A stretch of 64,000 nt of DNA from Lysinibacillus telephonicus (GCF_003966145.1 NZ_RXNR01000014.1:20201-84200), one strand, 5' to 3'. Shown: positions 1 through 9,445, numbered from the stretch's first letter. A program made the numbers and translations. The notes: generated by a model not told the origin, from the sequence alone.

Positions 1-112
1 AATTCGCATTCAAAGGACAAGTCGCTAGAGAAATATTGTAGTCCCGCTGCAATGCCAGCAATCTTAAAATTAAAGCAAATAGTCAATAAAATTTACTATC
101 TAACCGATTTAT

Positions 113-630
113 TTACCAGCCTTTTCGACTACATAAAGCAGTAATGTGCGCAAGATGATGTCGGCCATGCCAAGCGTAGATACCAATATTTTTACCTACT
201 GAAACTTCACCTGAGTCTGGATGTATAAATATCCTTTCCATATCAGCAGGATTTAGACTATGGAGAAGTTTTGTCCAGCGTATGTGCAATGATTCAAGCA
301 GTGATAATGAGACATCAATTGGCAATTTGTAATCAGGAAGCTTCGCCCACTCCCCTTCTTCATACGGTTTAATAATAGGATTTTTTTCAGTAAGAGCCAA
401 TTTAAAGCGAACATATGCATTCATATGACTATCTGAAAGATGATGGACTACTTGTCGAACAGTCCACCCCCTGAACGGTAAGGGGTATCAAGCTGTTCAT
501 TAGTCAAGTCACTTACAGCCTCTCGTAATAATTTAGGCAACTGTTCAATTTCATTTATCCATTCTTTAATTACACTATCAGTAATCTCACCATCAAATTC
601 AAATTTACCAATTGGATATTTCTCTTCCAT
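113..630 (-). pseudogene. Frameshifted YfiT-like (DinB-fold) putative thiol S-transferase
   Basis: Two minus-strand reading frames together match the Bacillus YfiT family (DinB-like four-helix fold, metal-dependent, linked to bacillithiol transfer). The N-terminal part starts at 630 (MEEKYPIGKFEFDG) and reaches LDTPYRSGG. It then leaves frame and stops near 448. The other frame continues as [20 protein letters not shown] and ends in [20 protein letters not shown]. The two join perfectly if one base is added to the C run at 467-471. The metal-ligand histidines (VVHHL, HHLAHI) lie in the second frame, so the gene is broken as written. A sequencing error in the homopolymer cannot be excluded. 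Confidence 0.8.
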
Positions 631-833
631 TAAAATTGCCCCCTTTAAAATCCTTATAGTATTTTAAGACATCTTTATTAGTTTTATCATTTTTCCAAAT
701 CTTTTACACCTGAATTATCTTTTTCTATTAATCTTTATTTCTAATTAAAATCTTGAGTTCATTTTTTCTAAATCATTAATATTTTTTTATTCCCTTTACC
801 TCAACTTCTGTTATTTGTTGCTTCAATAAATAA

Positions 834-859
834 AGTGTTGACCCTTTCTGAATCAACAC
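834..859 (-). terminator. Probable terminator after chrA
   Basis: Seven-base inverted repeat (gtgttga / tcaacac) about 40 bp past the chrA stop. On the minus strand it is followed by a T-rich stretch (TTTATTTATT). Confidence 0.5.
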
Positions 860-900
860 CTGCTTGGCACTCCAATAATTATAATTTCACAATCTATATG

Positions 901-2076
901 TTATAGGAAAAGAAATCCTGCAATAGCCCCAACTAATACGACAACCCAAGGAGGTAATTTCCAATACACAAGCATACAAAAAAGGATTGCTGCAATGGCG
1001 AAATCAATCGATTCCTGAATAGAGCTAGTCCAAATTGGATGGTATAGTGCGGAAAATAAGATACCTACTACAGAAGCATTAACTCCCATTAGCGCCCCTT
1101 TAATTTTAGGATTACTGCGCAAGTCATCCCAAAATGGCAAAGTGCCTAAAATTAATAAAAACGCAGGTAGAAAGATCGCAAATGTAGCAAATAATCCGCC
1201 TTGCCATCCAGCAACAACAGCTCCAATATACGTAGCGAACGTAAATAATGGACCAGGTACGGCCTGCGCAGCACCATATCCTGCAAGAAATTCTTGCTCA
1301 CTTAACCAACCAGTTGGAACAAATTCCTGTTCCAATAATGGCAATACTACATGCCCTCCGCCGAAAACAAGGGACCCTGAACGATAGAAACTATCAAACA
1401 TTGTAATCCACTGAGATGAAGAAAAATTACTTAAAATCGGCAAGAAAATTAATAATCCAAAGAATAAAGCCAAACAAAAATACCCTAACTTTTTAGATAT
1501 TGGGAAAAGTGAAACATTTAATTTTTCATCTTTACTTGCTTTTTCACGATATAAAAGATAACCGATAAAACCTGCTATTAAAATCACAGCTATCTGAGTA
1601 TATGCAGTTTGCCAAAGCAATGTAACAACTAAGGCAAATAATGCGATTGTTTTTCTTTTAATATCAGGAGTTAAATTCTTCGCCATTCCTAAAATCGCAT
1701 GGGCAACAACCACAACTGCAACAATTTTTAACCCATCTATCCAACCAGCATCCTCAATGCCAAATGTTTGGAGAGCAGTTGCAAAAATAATGAGAGCGAT
1801 AACTGATGGAAGTGTAAATCCTAGAAATGAAATAATTCCCCCAATTATACCACCGCGCATAACTCCTAATCCAATTCCAACCTGGCTGCTGGCGGGGCCA
1901 GGTAGAAATTGGCATAGTGCAACTAAATCAGCATAACTTTTTTCATCCATCCATTTCCTTCTTCGAATATATTCTTCATGAAAGTATCCCAGATGTGCAG
2001 TAGGACCGCCAAATGAAGTAAGTCCAAGTCTGGTAGATACCATTAATATTTCTAGCCAAATTTTCAATTTAGTCAT
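901..2076 (-). CDS. chrA: Chromate transporter ChrA (two-domain)
   Basis: A 391-aa membrane protein with the duplicated ChrA fold. The first half has TSFGGPTAHLGYF (residues 20-32) and FLPGPASSQVGIGLG. The second repeats the pattern as VFGGGHVVLPLLE and AVPGPLFTFATYIGA. The FGGP/FGGGH and PGP motifs in each half are hallmarks of long-chain CHR proteins, which expel chromate and lower its toxicity. The start has GGTGATGAA just upstream. It lies 16 bp after a PadR-type regulator and is probably co-transcribed with it. Substrate assignment rests on family membership. Confidence 0.9.
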   Translation of the reverse strand: MTKLKIWLEILMVSTRLGLTSFGGPTAHLGYFHEEYIRRRKWMDEKSYADLVALCQFLPGPASSQVGIGLGVMRGGIIGGIISFLGFTLPSVIALIIFATALQTFGIEDAGWIDGLKIVAVVVVAHAILGMAKNLTPDIKRKTIALFALVVTLLWQTAYTQIAVILIAGFIGYLLYREKASKDEKLNVSLFPISKKLGYFCLALFFGLLIFLPILSNFSSSQWITMFDSFYRSGSLVFGGGHVVLPLLEQEFVPTGWLSEQEFLAGYGAAQAVPGPLFTFATYIGAVVAGWQGGLFATFAIFLPAFLLILGTLPFWDDLRSNPKIKGALMGVNASVVGILFSALYHPIWTSSIQESIDFAIAAILFCMLVYWKLPPWVVVLVGAIAGFLFL

Positions 2077-2092
2077 TTCATCACCTACTTCT

Positions 2093-2401
2093 TTAATTTT
2101 TTATTTCTTTAAATAACTCGTATGCTTTTGCACGAGCTTGAATAAGCACTTCTTCCCCTTTACTTGTAGCTTTATAGTACTTTCTAATTTTCCCTTCTAC
2201 ATTTCTTTCTTCTTTTTGTAAAAGACCATCCGCTTCCATACTGTGTAGAATAGGGTAAAGTGTTCCAGAACTTATTTCATACCCATGTTCACGGAGTTCT
2301 TCCAGCATCCAAGCACCATAAACAGGATGTTCCTTTGCATGATGAAGAATATGAATTTGTATAAAGCCCAAGAAAAGCTTTCGTAGTATCTTGTCCTCCA
2401 A
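2093..2401 (-). CDS. PadR-family transcriptional regulator
   Basis: A 102-aa winged-helix protein. The PadR core (YGAWMLEELREHGYEISSGT, then LYPILHSMEADGLL) is followed by the basic wing EERNVEGKIRKYYKAT and a short C-terminal helix. The start is TTG at 2401 with AAGAGG upstream; no ATG fits. It is the first gene of the operon with chrA, so it is inferred to repress the chromate efflux operon through the palindrome just upstream. The inducer is unknown from sequence. Confidence 0.85.
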   Translation of the reverse strand: MEDKILRKLFLGFIQIHILHHAKEHPVYGAWMLEELREHGYEISSGTLYPILHSMEADGLLQKEERNVEGKIRKYYKATSKGEEVLIQARAKAYELFKEIKN

Positions 2402-2432
2402 ATTTTAAAACCTCTTTTCATTCTCGAAAACC

Positions 2433-2451
2433 GATATCGAAATTCGATATC
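2433..2451. promoter_or_regulatory. 19-bp palindrome upstream of padR-chrA (probable operator)
   Basis: Perfect inverted repeat with 9-bp arms (gatatcgaa / ttcgatatc) around one base, 32 bp upstream of the TTG start. The position suits PadR autoregulation. Confidence 0.6.
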
Positions 2452-2933
2452 ATAATGCCAATTACAAATTACCATATCCACTATTTCGCTTCAATCAGAA
2501 TAATGGAATTGTTAATTAATTTACACGATCTTTACAATAAGGTGGGCAGCCATTGCTCTTTAAATTCAAATATACCGTTTTAATCTGTTCGAATGCTCTC
2601 TGTAAAAATAAAAAATACCATTTTCAACTTGATCTTTTATTTATAAAGAGTTTAAAATAGTAACTTTTCTATGCTATAACTTAAAATAATATCCATATAT
2701 TCAGTAGGTTGGAAAGGCTGACTATATTGCAAGTTGAATTTGGAACAGTAGCAACTAGTTGCAATGTAAGTCAAATAAAAAAGCGTCAACCCTTTTTGAA
2801 CTGCTCTAGGTTTTTCATCTTCTACTGGGCAATTCATATAGATTAACGCTCTCTTAAAAAATATTAGTCTTACATATTATATAACAATAAGGAAACACAC
2901 TTTATTTAAAAATGTTTTATTTTATAATTTTGA
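2452..2933. other. Intergenic, no gene supported
   Basis: AT-rich spacer between padR and the efflux pump gene. A 61-codon minus-strand frame exists but lacks a ribosome-binding site and resembles no protein family I know. No clear terminator for the pump gene was seen. Confidence 0.4.
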
Positions 2934-4127
2934 TTAATTAGCTACACTTGCCTTTACCTTGTTAGAAGAATTATTGGCTTGCTTCTTCCAGAATAATGTA
3001 ATAACAACTCCCAAGGCTAATATCACAGTTGCAAAATAGTAAGGATAGTTAATATCTAAATCAAATAATATTCCTCCTAGAATTGGTCCACTAATGTTCG
3101 CTAAACTTGTAAACATCGAGTTCATTCCCCCAACAAAGCCTTGTTCGTTCCCGGCTATATTTGAAAGATATGAAGTAACTGCTGGTCGGAATAAATCAAA
3201 TCCTACAAAAACAATAAATGTTACAAGTAAAATAGATAAATATGAATGAACTACTGTCATTAAAAAGACAAGTACGGCTGATAATATTAAACTATATCGA
3301 ATAAGTTTAATTTCACCCCAAATTCGCGTAAGCTTATCAAATAATATAACCTGTGCAACTGCACCAAAAATCGCCCCGCCTGTGATAACTATAGCTATAT
3401 CTGATGGTTTAAATTGGAATTTGTGGTCCACAAATAGACTAAAGAACGATTCAAAAGCCGCTAAGCCAAATGAAGCAATAAAAATTAAAATGAACGCTAG
3501 GAAATATTTTGGTGCAAAAATACGATTCAAGCCCACTTTGCCATCTGAGATTTGTTCCTCATTTTCTTCAGTACGATGTGGCTCCGATAATAAAATGATA
3601 GAAAGTATTGCCGCAACTGTACCCAGTCCTCCTGCAAAGAAAAACGGTATACGAGTTCCGAATTCCGCTAAAAACCCACCAATACCTGGTCCAATAATAA
3701 ATCCTGTACTAATTGCAGCTGACATATAACCGAGGGCTTTAGGTCGATTATCAAGATTCGTAATATCAGCAATAAAAGCTGTAACAGCTGGCATAATAAA
3801 CGCAGCACTAATTCCACCTAAAATACGAGAAATAAATAACACTTCGATTTCTCTGCCAATCCCAAACAGCAATTCTGAGATCCCGAAAATAAATAACCCA
3901 ATGACAATCATAATTTTTCTGCCAAATTTATCTGCTGCTTTCCCTGCAAATGGTGAAACAATCAACTGAGCAATTGCAAAAGCAGCTGTTAAATAACCAA
4001 CTGTTGTTCCAGTAATACCTAATTCATTCATCAGTGTAGGCAACACTGGAATTACAAGGCCAATACCCAAAAAGGCTATAAATAGATTCATTAATAGTAA
4101 TCCTAAGGTGACTTTATTATTCTTCAT
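2934..4127 (-). CDS. MFS multidrug efflux transporter, Bmr/Blt/NorA-like
   Basis: A 397-aa, 12-TM major facilitator of the drug:H+ antiporter-1 group. Motif A is GKAADKFGRK at residues 62-71 and a motif C-like GPGIGG lies in the fifth helix. The N-terminus (LVIPVLPTLMNELG) is typical of Bmr, Blt and NorA pumps, which extrude fluoroquinolones and cationic dyes. The start has AAAGGAG nearby. A MerR-family regulator diverges from it and the shared promoter has a 19-bp spacer, the classic layout for drug-induced bmr/blt pumps. The substrate is not determinable here. Confidence 0.85.
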   Translation of the reverse strand: MKNNKVTLGLLLMNLFIAFLGIGLVIPVLPTLMNELGITGTTVGYLTAAFAIAQLIVSPFAGKAADKFGRKIMIVIGLFIFGISELLFGIGREIEVLFISRILGGISAAFIMPAVTAFIADITNLDNRPKALGYMSAAISTGFIIGPGIGGFLAEFGTRIPFFFAGGLGTVAAILSIILLSEPHRTEENEEQISDGKVGLNRIFAPKYFLAFILIFIASFGLAAFESFFSLFVDHKFQFKPSDIAIVITGGAIFGAVAQVILFDKLTRIWGEIKLIRYSLILSAVLVFLMTVVHSYLSILLVTFIVFVGFDLFRPAVTSYLSNIAGNEQGFVGGMNSMFTSLANISGPILGGILFDLDINYPYYFATVILALGVVITLFWKKQANNSSNKVKASVAN

Positions 4128-4141
4128 CTTTATTACTCCTT

Positions 4142-4160
4142 TAACTGTTTTGTACAGTTA
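4142..4160. promoter_or_regulatory. Palindrome in the efflux-pump leader
   Basis: Inverted repeat taactgt / acagtta with a 5-bp loop, ending about 15 bp upstream of the pump start codon. It lies downstream of the predicted promoter, so it could be a second operator or an mRNA hairpin near the ribosome-binding site. Confidence 0.45.
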
Positions 4161-4179
4161 TCATTTATTTACATTTCCC

Positions 4180-4210
4180 ATCCTAGTGTATATAGTAACT
4201 ATATAGTCAA
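4180..4210 (-). promoter_or_regulatory. MerR-type promoter with 19-bp spacer
   Basis: Minus-strand -35 TTGACT (4205-4210) and -10 TAGGAT (4180-4185) are separated by 19 bp. The spacer holds the dyad tatatag-taa-ctatata (4189-4205). Over-long spacers with a central dyad are the signature of promoters untwisted by MerR/BmrR-type activators. Confidence 0.75.
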
Positions 4211-4227
4211 GGACGGTGTTTTAAAAA

Positions 4228-5067
4228 ATGAATAATAAAAGGGGAAAATATTTAACAACAGGTGAATTTGCTAAGCTTTGTAAGGTAAACAAACAGACAC
4301 TTTTTTATTATGATCAAATTGGTCTTTTATCACCAATAATGAAAAATGAAAAAGGCTATCGATATTACTCAATTTCACAATTTGATTTATTCATTGTTAT
4401 TGATTTATTAAAGGACCTTGGTATGTCACTGAACGACATTCAACAGTATATGCAAAATAAATCACCTGATAGCTTTTTGACTTTAATGTATCAAAAAAAA
4501 GAAGAAATCGTAAAAATGCGCAAGGAAATAGAAGCTAAGGAAAAAATTATTGATACAAAAATAAAATTAATGGAAGAAGCATCACATCTAGATTTTGATA
4601 AAATTACACTAGAACACTTACCCGAAGCAACACTTTATTTAAGCAGAAATATTGAAAATATATCTGATGAAGAATTTGTAGAAGTCTTTTCTGATTTTAT
4701 TGATGAATTGTACGTATTACAACTTGATACAGGTTATCCAATAGGTGCTATTACAAAACGCGAGCAATTATTGAAGGGGGAATTCAACAATTATAGCCAT
4801 TTATATATTGAACAATCAAGTCCAAAGAAAGATTCCCCTTATTTTCAAGCAATTGCAGGTGATCATCTTATCGGTTATCATATTGGTGATGAAAAAACAA
4901 TACAAAACACATATAAGCGTCTCTTCTCTGAGATGGAACGTTTAAATTTAACTTTAGGAGATTATGCTTTTGAAGAGTATATTTATGATACTGTTGTAAA
5001 GAATCATAAAGAACATTACGTCACTAAAATTATGATGCAAGTCTGTCGAACAGAAAATAAAAAATAA
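4228..5067 (+). CDS. MerR-family regulator with GyrI-like effector domain (BmrR/BltR-like)
   Basis: A 279-aa regulator. The N-terminal MerR helix-turn-helix (YLTTGEFAKLCKVNKQTLFY, then YDQIGLLSP and GYRYYS) spans about residues 9-75. A dimerising coiled coil follows (about 85-115), then a C-terminal effector-binding domain of the GyrI/BmrR type to residue 275. It diverges from the MFS pump and is inferred to activate it on binding a pump substrate. No metal-binding cysteine cluster is present, which supports a drug sensor over a metal sensor. Confidence 0.85.
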   Translation: MNNKRGKYLTTGEFAKLCKVNKQTLFYYDQIGLLSPIMKNEKGYRYYSISQFDLFIVIDLLKDLGMSLNDIQQYMQNKSPDSFLTLMYQKKEEIVKMRKEIEAKEKIIDTKIKLMEEASHLDFDKITLEHLPEATLYLSRNIENISDEEFVEVFSDFIDELYVLQLDTGYPIGAITKREQLLKGEFNNYSHLYIEQSSPKKDSPYFQAIAGDHLIGYHIGDEKTIQNTYKRLFSEMERLNLTLGDYAFEEYIYDTVVKNHKEHYVTKIMMQVCRTENKK

Positions 5068-5168
5068 GGCTTTCTTATTACATAGGTTTGGGATAAATTT
5101 ACTCAACTATTTTTACGTCTAGAAATATGCATTTTGGATTTTTTGGGTATTATAACTTCAACAAAAAA

Positions 5169-5197
5169 GGAGCATGAATTTTATGAATCATTGCTCC
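5169..5197. terminator. Terminator between merR and the DUF1232 gene
   Basis: Stem ggagca / tgctcc, flanked by a run of six A on one side and CTCTTTT on the other. It could serve both converging genes. Confidence 0.6.
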
Positions 5198-5208
5198 TCT
5201 TTTACAAT

Positions 5209-5706
5209 CTAAGCCAATTTATTATCAATCTCTGAAGTATCTACATTATCGCCAAACCAATCTTTTAGTTTCTCTTTAGCTTGATTTTTAACATCCGCAT
5301 CAATATACATTGATACTTGCCATAAAGCTGCAAGAAGTGCTCCTATATCATCAGAATATCCAACTACTGCTGCTAAATCCGGAATTAAGTCGAGAGGTAA
5401 AATAAAATAACCTAATGCTCCAATGATAATGGCTTTATTTTTCGCAGGCACCTCGTCTTTTTGTAATACATAATAAAGGAGAAGCACTGCATACACAGCA
5501 GATGAACCAGCTTTTTTAGAAAATTTCTTTATCTTATTCCAAAGCCCATCATCAGAATAATGCTTACTATGCTTTTGAAGTGTACTTTCATCCATAGTTT
5601 CAGCTTTCTCTTTTAATACTGCAATTTCTTCCTTGCTAAGATTAATCTCTTCTTCTAATAATATTGGCAGCTCTTCCTGTTTTTTCTTTCGAAATCTTTC
5701 AAACAT
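5209..5706 (-). CDS. DUF1232 (YkvA-type) membrane protein
   Basis: A 165-aa protein with a charged N-terminal half (about residues 1-70). The DUF1232 core follows: FILPLDLIPDLAAVVGYSDD, then IGALLAALW. The LPxDLIPD motif defines the family, which also occurs in Bacillus YkvA; its function is not established. One or two hydrophobic segments lie around residues 70-125. It stands alone between converging merR and a divergent small ORF. Confidence 0.8.
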   Translation of the reverse strand: MFERFRKKKQEELPILLEEEINLSKEEIAVLKEKAETMDESTLQKHSKHYSDDGLWNKIKKFSKKAGSSAVYAVLLLYYVLQKDEVPAKNKAIIIGALGYFILPLDLIPDLAAVVGYSDDIGALLAALWQVSMYIDADVKNQAKEKLKDWFGDNVDTSEIDNKLA

Positions 5707-5879
5707 ATATATCCCCCCTAGGTGTAAGTTATTATAAAATTATAAAGTATTTATATACGTATACTACATTCCCATTTATCAAATTATAATTGAACTTGCT
5801 AAATTGGTGTACTTTAAACATTCAAAATATATTTGTTTCAGTCAACATAAAAGCATTGCCGCTGGATAAACCCCTTTTA

Positions 5880-6050
5880 TTAAAAAATAAACACTATAAT
5901 ACATAAAATAAATAAAATAATTGATAGAAGAAAGCGTACAAATCCACTCCTTATATCCTCTATATGTGCCGCATTTTTCATATCTTTTTTAAAGTCTAGC
6001 CAACTTAAGATTATTGAAACTGTAATTAAGGTTAAAATTATTAGTTTCAT
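5880..6050 (-). CDS. Small two-TM membrane protein, 56 aa
   Basis: Start MKLIILTLITVSIILSWLDF with a good ribosome-binding site (AGGAG, 9 bp upstream). The N-terminal hydrophobic segment (residues 2-17) is followed by a charged loop (KKDMKNAAHIEDIRSG) and a second hydrophobic segment (about 40-56) ending at TAA. Two helices with a short polar loop and a proper ribosome-binding site make it a credible gene. I do not recognise a family. Confidence 0.55.
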   Translation of the reverse strand: MKLIILTLITVSIILSWLDFKKDMKNAAHIEDIRSGFVRFLLSIILFILCIIVFIF

Positions 6051-6399
6051 ATAATTCTTCTCCTAACTTTTATATTTATACGAGTGGCTACTGCACATTT
6101 TACCTTTAACAGATAAGATTAATATTTATTAAATTTATTTCCTTTTAAACATTGTAAATTATTCCCTAAATTTTTGAAACGATTTACTGAACTATCTTGG
6201 ATTAATAAAACAATAACTCAAATAAAAAAATAATTTCCCCTCACATTTATACCCCATGGAATTCCAACCGTTAAGAGCTGCACAGAACATACATTTTTGA
6301 ATTTACTTAAAAAAATAGGTATTTCACCATTTTTCAATAGTTTAATAAAATATTATACAGAGTATTATTGTAAAAATTTTCATAAATAGGAGTGGCACT
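6051..6399. other. Intergenic, AT-rich
   Basis: Holds the divergent promoters of the small membrane protein and the HpaB-type gene. TATTATACAGAGTATTATT at about 6351-6369 contains plausible -10 boxes. No further gene seen. Confidence 0.4.
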
Positions 6400-7848
6400 A
6401 TGGGAGCTATTAACGGAAATGAGTTCATTAACCGAGTAAACCAACTAAAAAATGAAATTTGGTTTGACGGCCAAAAGATTGAAGGTTTAATCTCCGAGCA
6501 TTCTGCCTTTAAAGGAATTATTCAAGAAAAAGCCGCCCTTTATGATTTACAACTAAATCCTAAATTTAAAAATGAAATGACTTTTCTCTCACCTGAAACA
6601 GGTGACTCAATTGGACTTTCTTTTTTGCAGCCAAAATCTAAAGAAGATTTAATAAAAAGGCGGAAAATGATTGAACATTGGGCAAAGCAAACTTATGGAA
6701 TAATGGGGAGAAGCCCTGATTACTTGAATACTGTTTTAATGAGTTTTGCTTCTTCGGCCGGCTTTTTAGAAGGAAAAGAGAATTGCTATCCAGAAAATCT
6801 TATAAAATTTTTTAAATATGCTAGAGAGAAAGACTTATCATTCACACATACATTTATTAGCCCACAAGTGAATCGATCTCATCTTTATTTAGAGAATAGC
6901 GATGAACCGATCGCTGCAAAAGTTGTGGATGTAAGCGAAGATGGGATTGTCATTAAAGGGGCGCGCTTACTTGCTACTCAAGGCGGTATAACAGATGAAG
7001 TATTAGTTTTTAGTGTAGGCAGATTTATTTTTAATGAAGATGAAGCCTTTGCTTTCTCAATCCCATCTAATACAAAAGGATTAAAATTTATATGTCGGGA
7101 CATATTTGCTGGAGGGACTTCTCATTTTGACCATCCTTTAAGCTCTCGATTCGAAGAAATGGACTCAATTGTTGTCTTTGACAATGTTTTAGTCCCTTGG
7201 GAAAGAGTATTTTATTATGATAATGGCGAGGTAGCAGAAGACTTCATCATTAAAAGTTCCTTTCATGCTTTTGCTAAACATCAAGTAGTAACTAGACAAA
7301 TTGTAAAAACTGAATTTTTATTAGGGATTGCGCAGCTGCTTATCGAGACAATTAATATTGGTGAATATCAGCACATACATGATAAAGTATCAGAAATCAT
7401 TGCTGGTCTTGAGACTATGAAGGCATTGCTGGAAAGAGCAGAAAATAATGCTTCTTTAGATGAATTTGGGTTTATGCGTCCTGATATTTTCCCACTAAAA
7501 GTAGCTGGTTATATTTTCCCTAAAATTTATCCTCGCTTTACTGAAATTATTCAGTTAATTGGTGCTAGTGGAATGATTACTTTACCAACAGAAAAAGCTT
7601 TTCAGTCAAGTATACGTCCAGACTTAAATCAGTATCTTCAAGGAGCTACGAAATCAGCTGAAGATCGAGTAAAAATATTTCGTTTAGCTTGGGATTTAAC
7701 GATGAGTTCATTTGGAACAAGGCAAACTCAATATGAGCGATACTTTTTCGGTGATCCTATTAGGATATCTAGTGATTTATATAAGAGTTTTCCTAAAGAA
7801 GAATATGTAAAAAATGTTAGTCAATTTTTAAATTTAAAAGAATCGTAG
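6400..7848 (+). CDS. 4-hydroxyphenylacetate 3-hydroxylase-family flavin monooxygenase (HpaB-like)
   Basis: A 482-aa protein with the acyl-CoA-dehydrogenase-like fold of HpaB-type FADH2-dependent aromatic monooxygenases. Recognisable blocks are HTFISPQVNRSHLYLE, VIKGARLLATQGGITDEVLV, LSSRFEEMDSIVVFDNVLVP (then WERVFYY) and the C-terminal IQLIGASGMITLPTEK. Length matches the family (about 480-520). The ribosome-binding site is ATAGGAGTGG. It is monocistronic with a strong terminator, and no HpaC reductase lies beside it, so reduced flavin must come from elsewhere. The natural phenol is unknown. Bacillus YoaI is a likely relative. Confidence 0.8.
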   Translation: MGAINGNEFINRVNQLKNEIWFDGQKIEGLISEHSAFKGIIQEKAALYDLQLNPKFKNEMTFLSPETGDSIGLSFLQPKSKEDLIKRRKMIEHWAKQTYGIMGRSPDYLNTVLMSFASSAGFLEGKENCYPENLIKFFKYAREKDLSFTHTFISPQVNRSHLYLENSDEPIAAKVVDVSEDGIVIKGARLLATQGGITDEVLVFSVGRFIFNEDEAFAFSIPSNTKGLKFICRDIFAGGTSHFDHPLSSRFEEMDSIVVFDNVLVPWERVFYYDNGEVAEDFIIKSSFHAFAKHQVVTRQIVKTEFLLGIAQLLIETINIGEYQHIHDKVSEIIAGLETMKALLERAENNASLDEFGFMRPDIFPLKVAGYIFPKIYPRFTEIIQLIGASGMITLPTEKAFQSSIRPDLNQYLQGATKSAEDRVKIFRLAWDLTMSSFGTRQTQYERYFFGDPIRISSDLYKSFPKEEYVKNVSQFLNLKES

Positions 7849-7947
7849 TTGTTTACAATTTTAAAGGGGCTTCCCCAAAAAATAAAATATATTCCTATTT
7901 AAGTTTTCTTAATAGTTCTGCTAACAGAAGCTATAGAAACATACAAA

Positions 7948-7993
7948 AAAGGATAGATGTAAAAAGAGTTCATACCTTTTTCATCTATCCTTT
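7948..7993. terminator. Bidirectional terminator between hpaB-like and csbA
   Basis: Perfect 12-bp stem (aaaggatagatg / catctatccttt) with A-rich and T-rich flanks. It fits termination of both converging genes. Confidence 0.8.
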
Positions 7994-7999
7994 AACTTT

Positions 8000-8242
8000 T
8001 TAATCTTTATTTATCCCGCGCTGTACCATCTGTGTAGCAAACCAAAAACCAGCCGTTAATGACAGTGCATCAACTACAAAAATAAGGGGCGGTGATGTGT
8101 ACCCTGCGTATACTGAAGCAGCGATTAAAGCAATTGATAATAGTAAAGCAACGTAATGATTATACGTAATTCTTGTTAACAGAATAACGATCATGCCTGG
8201 TAAAAATAATGCTAGTATTATTTTTAAAATAATTGATTCCAT
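8000..8242 (-). CDS. csbA: CsbA-like (DUF2198) small membrane protein
   Basis: An 80-aa protein with about three TM helices: ILALFLPGMIVILLTRITY, then HYVALLLSIALIAASVYAGY, then LIFVVDALSLTAGFWFA. The pattern TRITYNHYVALLLSIALIAA is typical of CsbA. That protein is a sigma-B-associated gene of unknown role lying next to uvrB in B. subtilis. Here it follows minJ by 33 bp and ends in the shared terminator. Symbol assigned by similarity and neighbourhood. Confidence 0.7.
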   Translation of the reverse strand: MESIILKIILALFLPGMIVILLTRITYNHYVALLLSIALIAASVYAGYTSPPLIFVVDALSLTAGFWFATQMVQRGINKD

Positions 8243-8275
8243 AACAAGCCCCTCTTGTCACGAACAAAATTACTA

Positions 8276-9445
8276 TTATTCTGCAATTAAAAGTCCAATA
8301 CGGTGATGATCACCACTATGAACTACATGTTGTGTTAATCGAACTTCATTTTGATGATTTAATACTTCTAAACGACAATGTGCAGCATTGATTTGCAGTG
8401 CTTCATACAATTGACGCTCTGAATGTACTTCTACTCCATTCACTTTTCGGATTACTTCGCCTATTCCTAAGCCCATTTTTTCAGCCGGAGAGTTTGGCAA
8501 TACCCCAGCAATCATTACACCATTTGATTTTGCAGATACTGCGTAAACATCCTTCTGTTCACGTATTGTAAACCGAATCGAAATAATGATGCGAGCGATT
8601 GCTCCAACTATTAATACAGCCAAGCCAATTAACGGTTCAAAGTAAGCTGCAAGACCACCGATTATGATTAGCTCACCTAAAATAAGTACTGTACGACCTA
8701 ACTTCGGATATAAATAGACAGGCAACGTATGGCGTGTCACTTGTTGGAAGCCTAGTATTACAGGAAATAATACGAGTGAAAAACGGTCAGCACCTAAAGA
8801 AAATTGAGGCCACCATGGAAAATATGCTGCGAGTGCATCACCTGGTACAACAAAAAAGATTGGTAATAGCCAAACTTTTTTACTTAGAAAAGCAACAGCC
8901 TTTAAACCGCGCTTCGAATTTTCGATTATTGGCGAAGCATATTTTGCACCGTTTTTACGAATTAACAAGCCCTCTGCTACAAGTAAAAGTCCAGCTAGGA
9001 TAGCTGCTGTAACAGAAGCCCCCTCATTTACCTCTATTCCATTAACTGTCAGACCAAATAAAGTAAATGACCAATTCTGCATATTCATAACCATTAAAAT
9101 GATTATGCTAGCTGCAAATAATATAATCGGCGAAAGTAAATGAAAGACATAAACTACAAGAGCTATGAAACTAGCAATCGTCACTACGTATAAAAATTGT
9201 GTTGGCAATGTTAGCCCGAAAACAACAGAAACAATCGAAATAATAAGGGAGATGAGCAACCCTTCCTTTAGTAATCCAATTGCCTCAGACCAACCCCATA
9301 AAATACGGATATGGAAAAATTTTCTCTCTCGTTTGACACGACGATAGCCTAAAAAAATTGCCATTAAAATTACTATATAAAATAATGGATTTATAAACAT
9401 CCGACCAATTGATATAGCAACCTCTCTTAATATATCAGTTATCAT
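8276..9445 (-). CDS. minJ: MinJ-type division-topology protein (PDZ, multi-TM)
   Basis: A 389-aa membrane protein with about six to eight TM helices over residues 15-290 and a C-terminal PDZ domain (about 300-389; GVMIAGVLPNSPAEKMGLGI, then GEVIRKVNGVEV). MinJ (formerly YvjD) links polar DivIVA to MinD/MinC in Bacillales, restricting FtsZ to midcell. Size matches the family (about 397 aa in B. subtilis). Its place between ctpB and csbA matches known synteny. The ribosome-binding site GGTGG is close to the ATG. Confidence 0.85.
   Translation of the reverse strand: MITDILREVAISIGRMFINPLFYIVILMAIFLGYRRVKRERKFFHIRILWGWSEAIGLLKEGLLISLIISIVSVVFGLTLPTQFLYVVTIASFIALVVYVFHLLSPIILFAASIIILMVMNMQNWSFTLFGLTVNGIEVNEGASVTAAILAGLLLVAEGLLIRKNGAKYASPIIENSKRGLKAVAFLSKKVWLLPIFFVVPGDALAAYFPWWPQFSLGADRFSLVLFPVILGFQQVTRHTLPVYLYPKLGRTVLILGELIIIGGLAAYFEPLIGLAVLIVGAIARIIISIRFTIREQKDVYAVSAKSNGVMIAGVLPNSPAEKMGLGIGEVIRKVNGVEVHSERQLYEALQINAAHCRLEVLNHQNEVRLTQHVVHSGDHHRIGLLIAE

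Noticed and set aside
1..112. Coding-like short readings at the left edge
   Set aside because: Readings on both strands look plausible over 12-30 codons; too little sequence to choose between them.
2652..2837. 61-codon minus-strand ORF
   Set aside because: No ribosome-binding site or neighbouring promoter, and no recognisable protein features.
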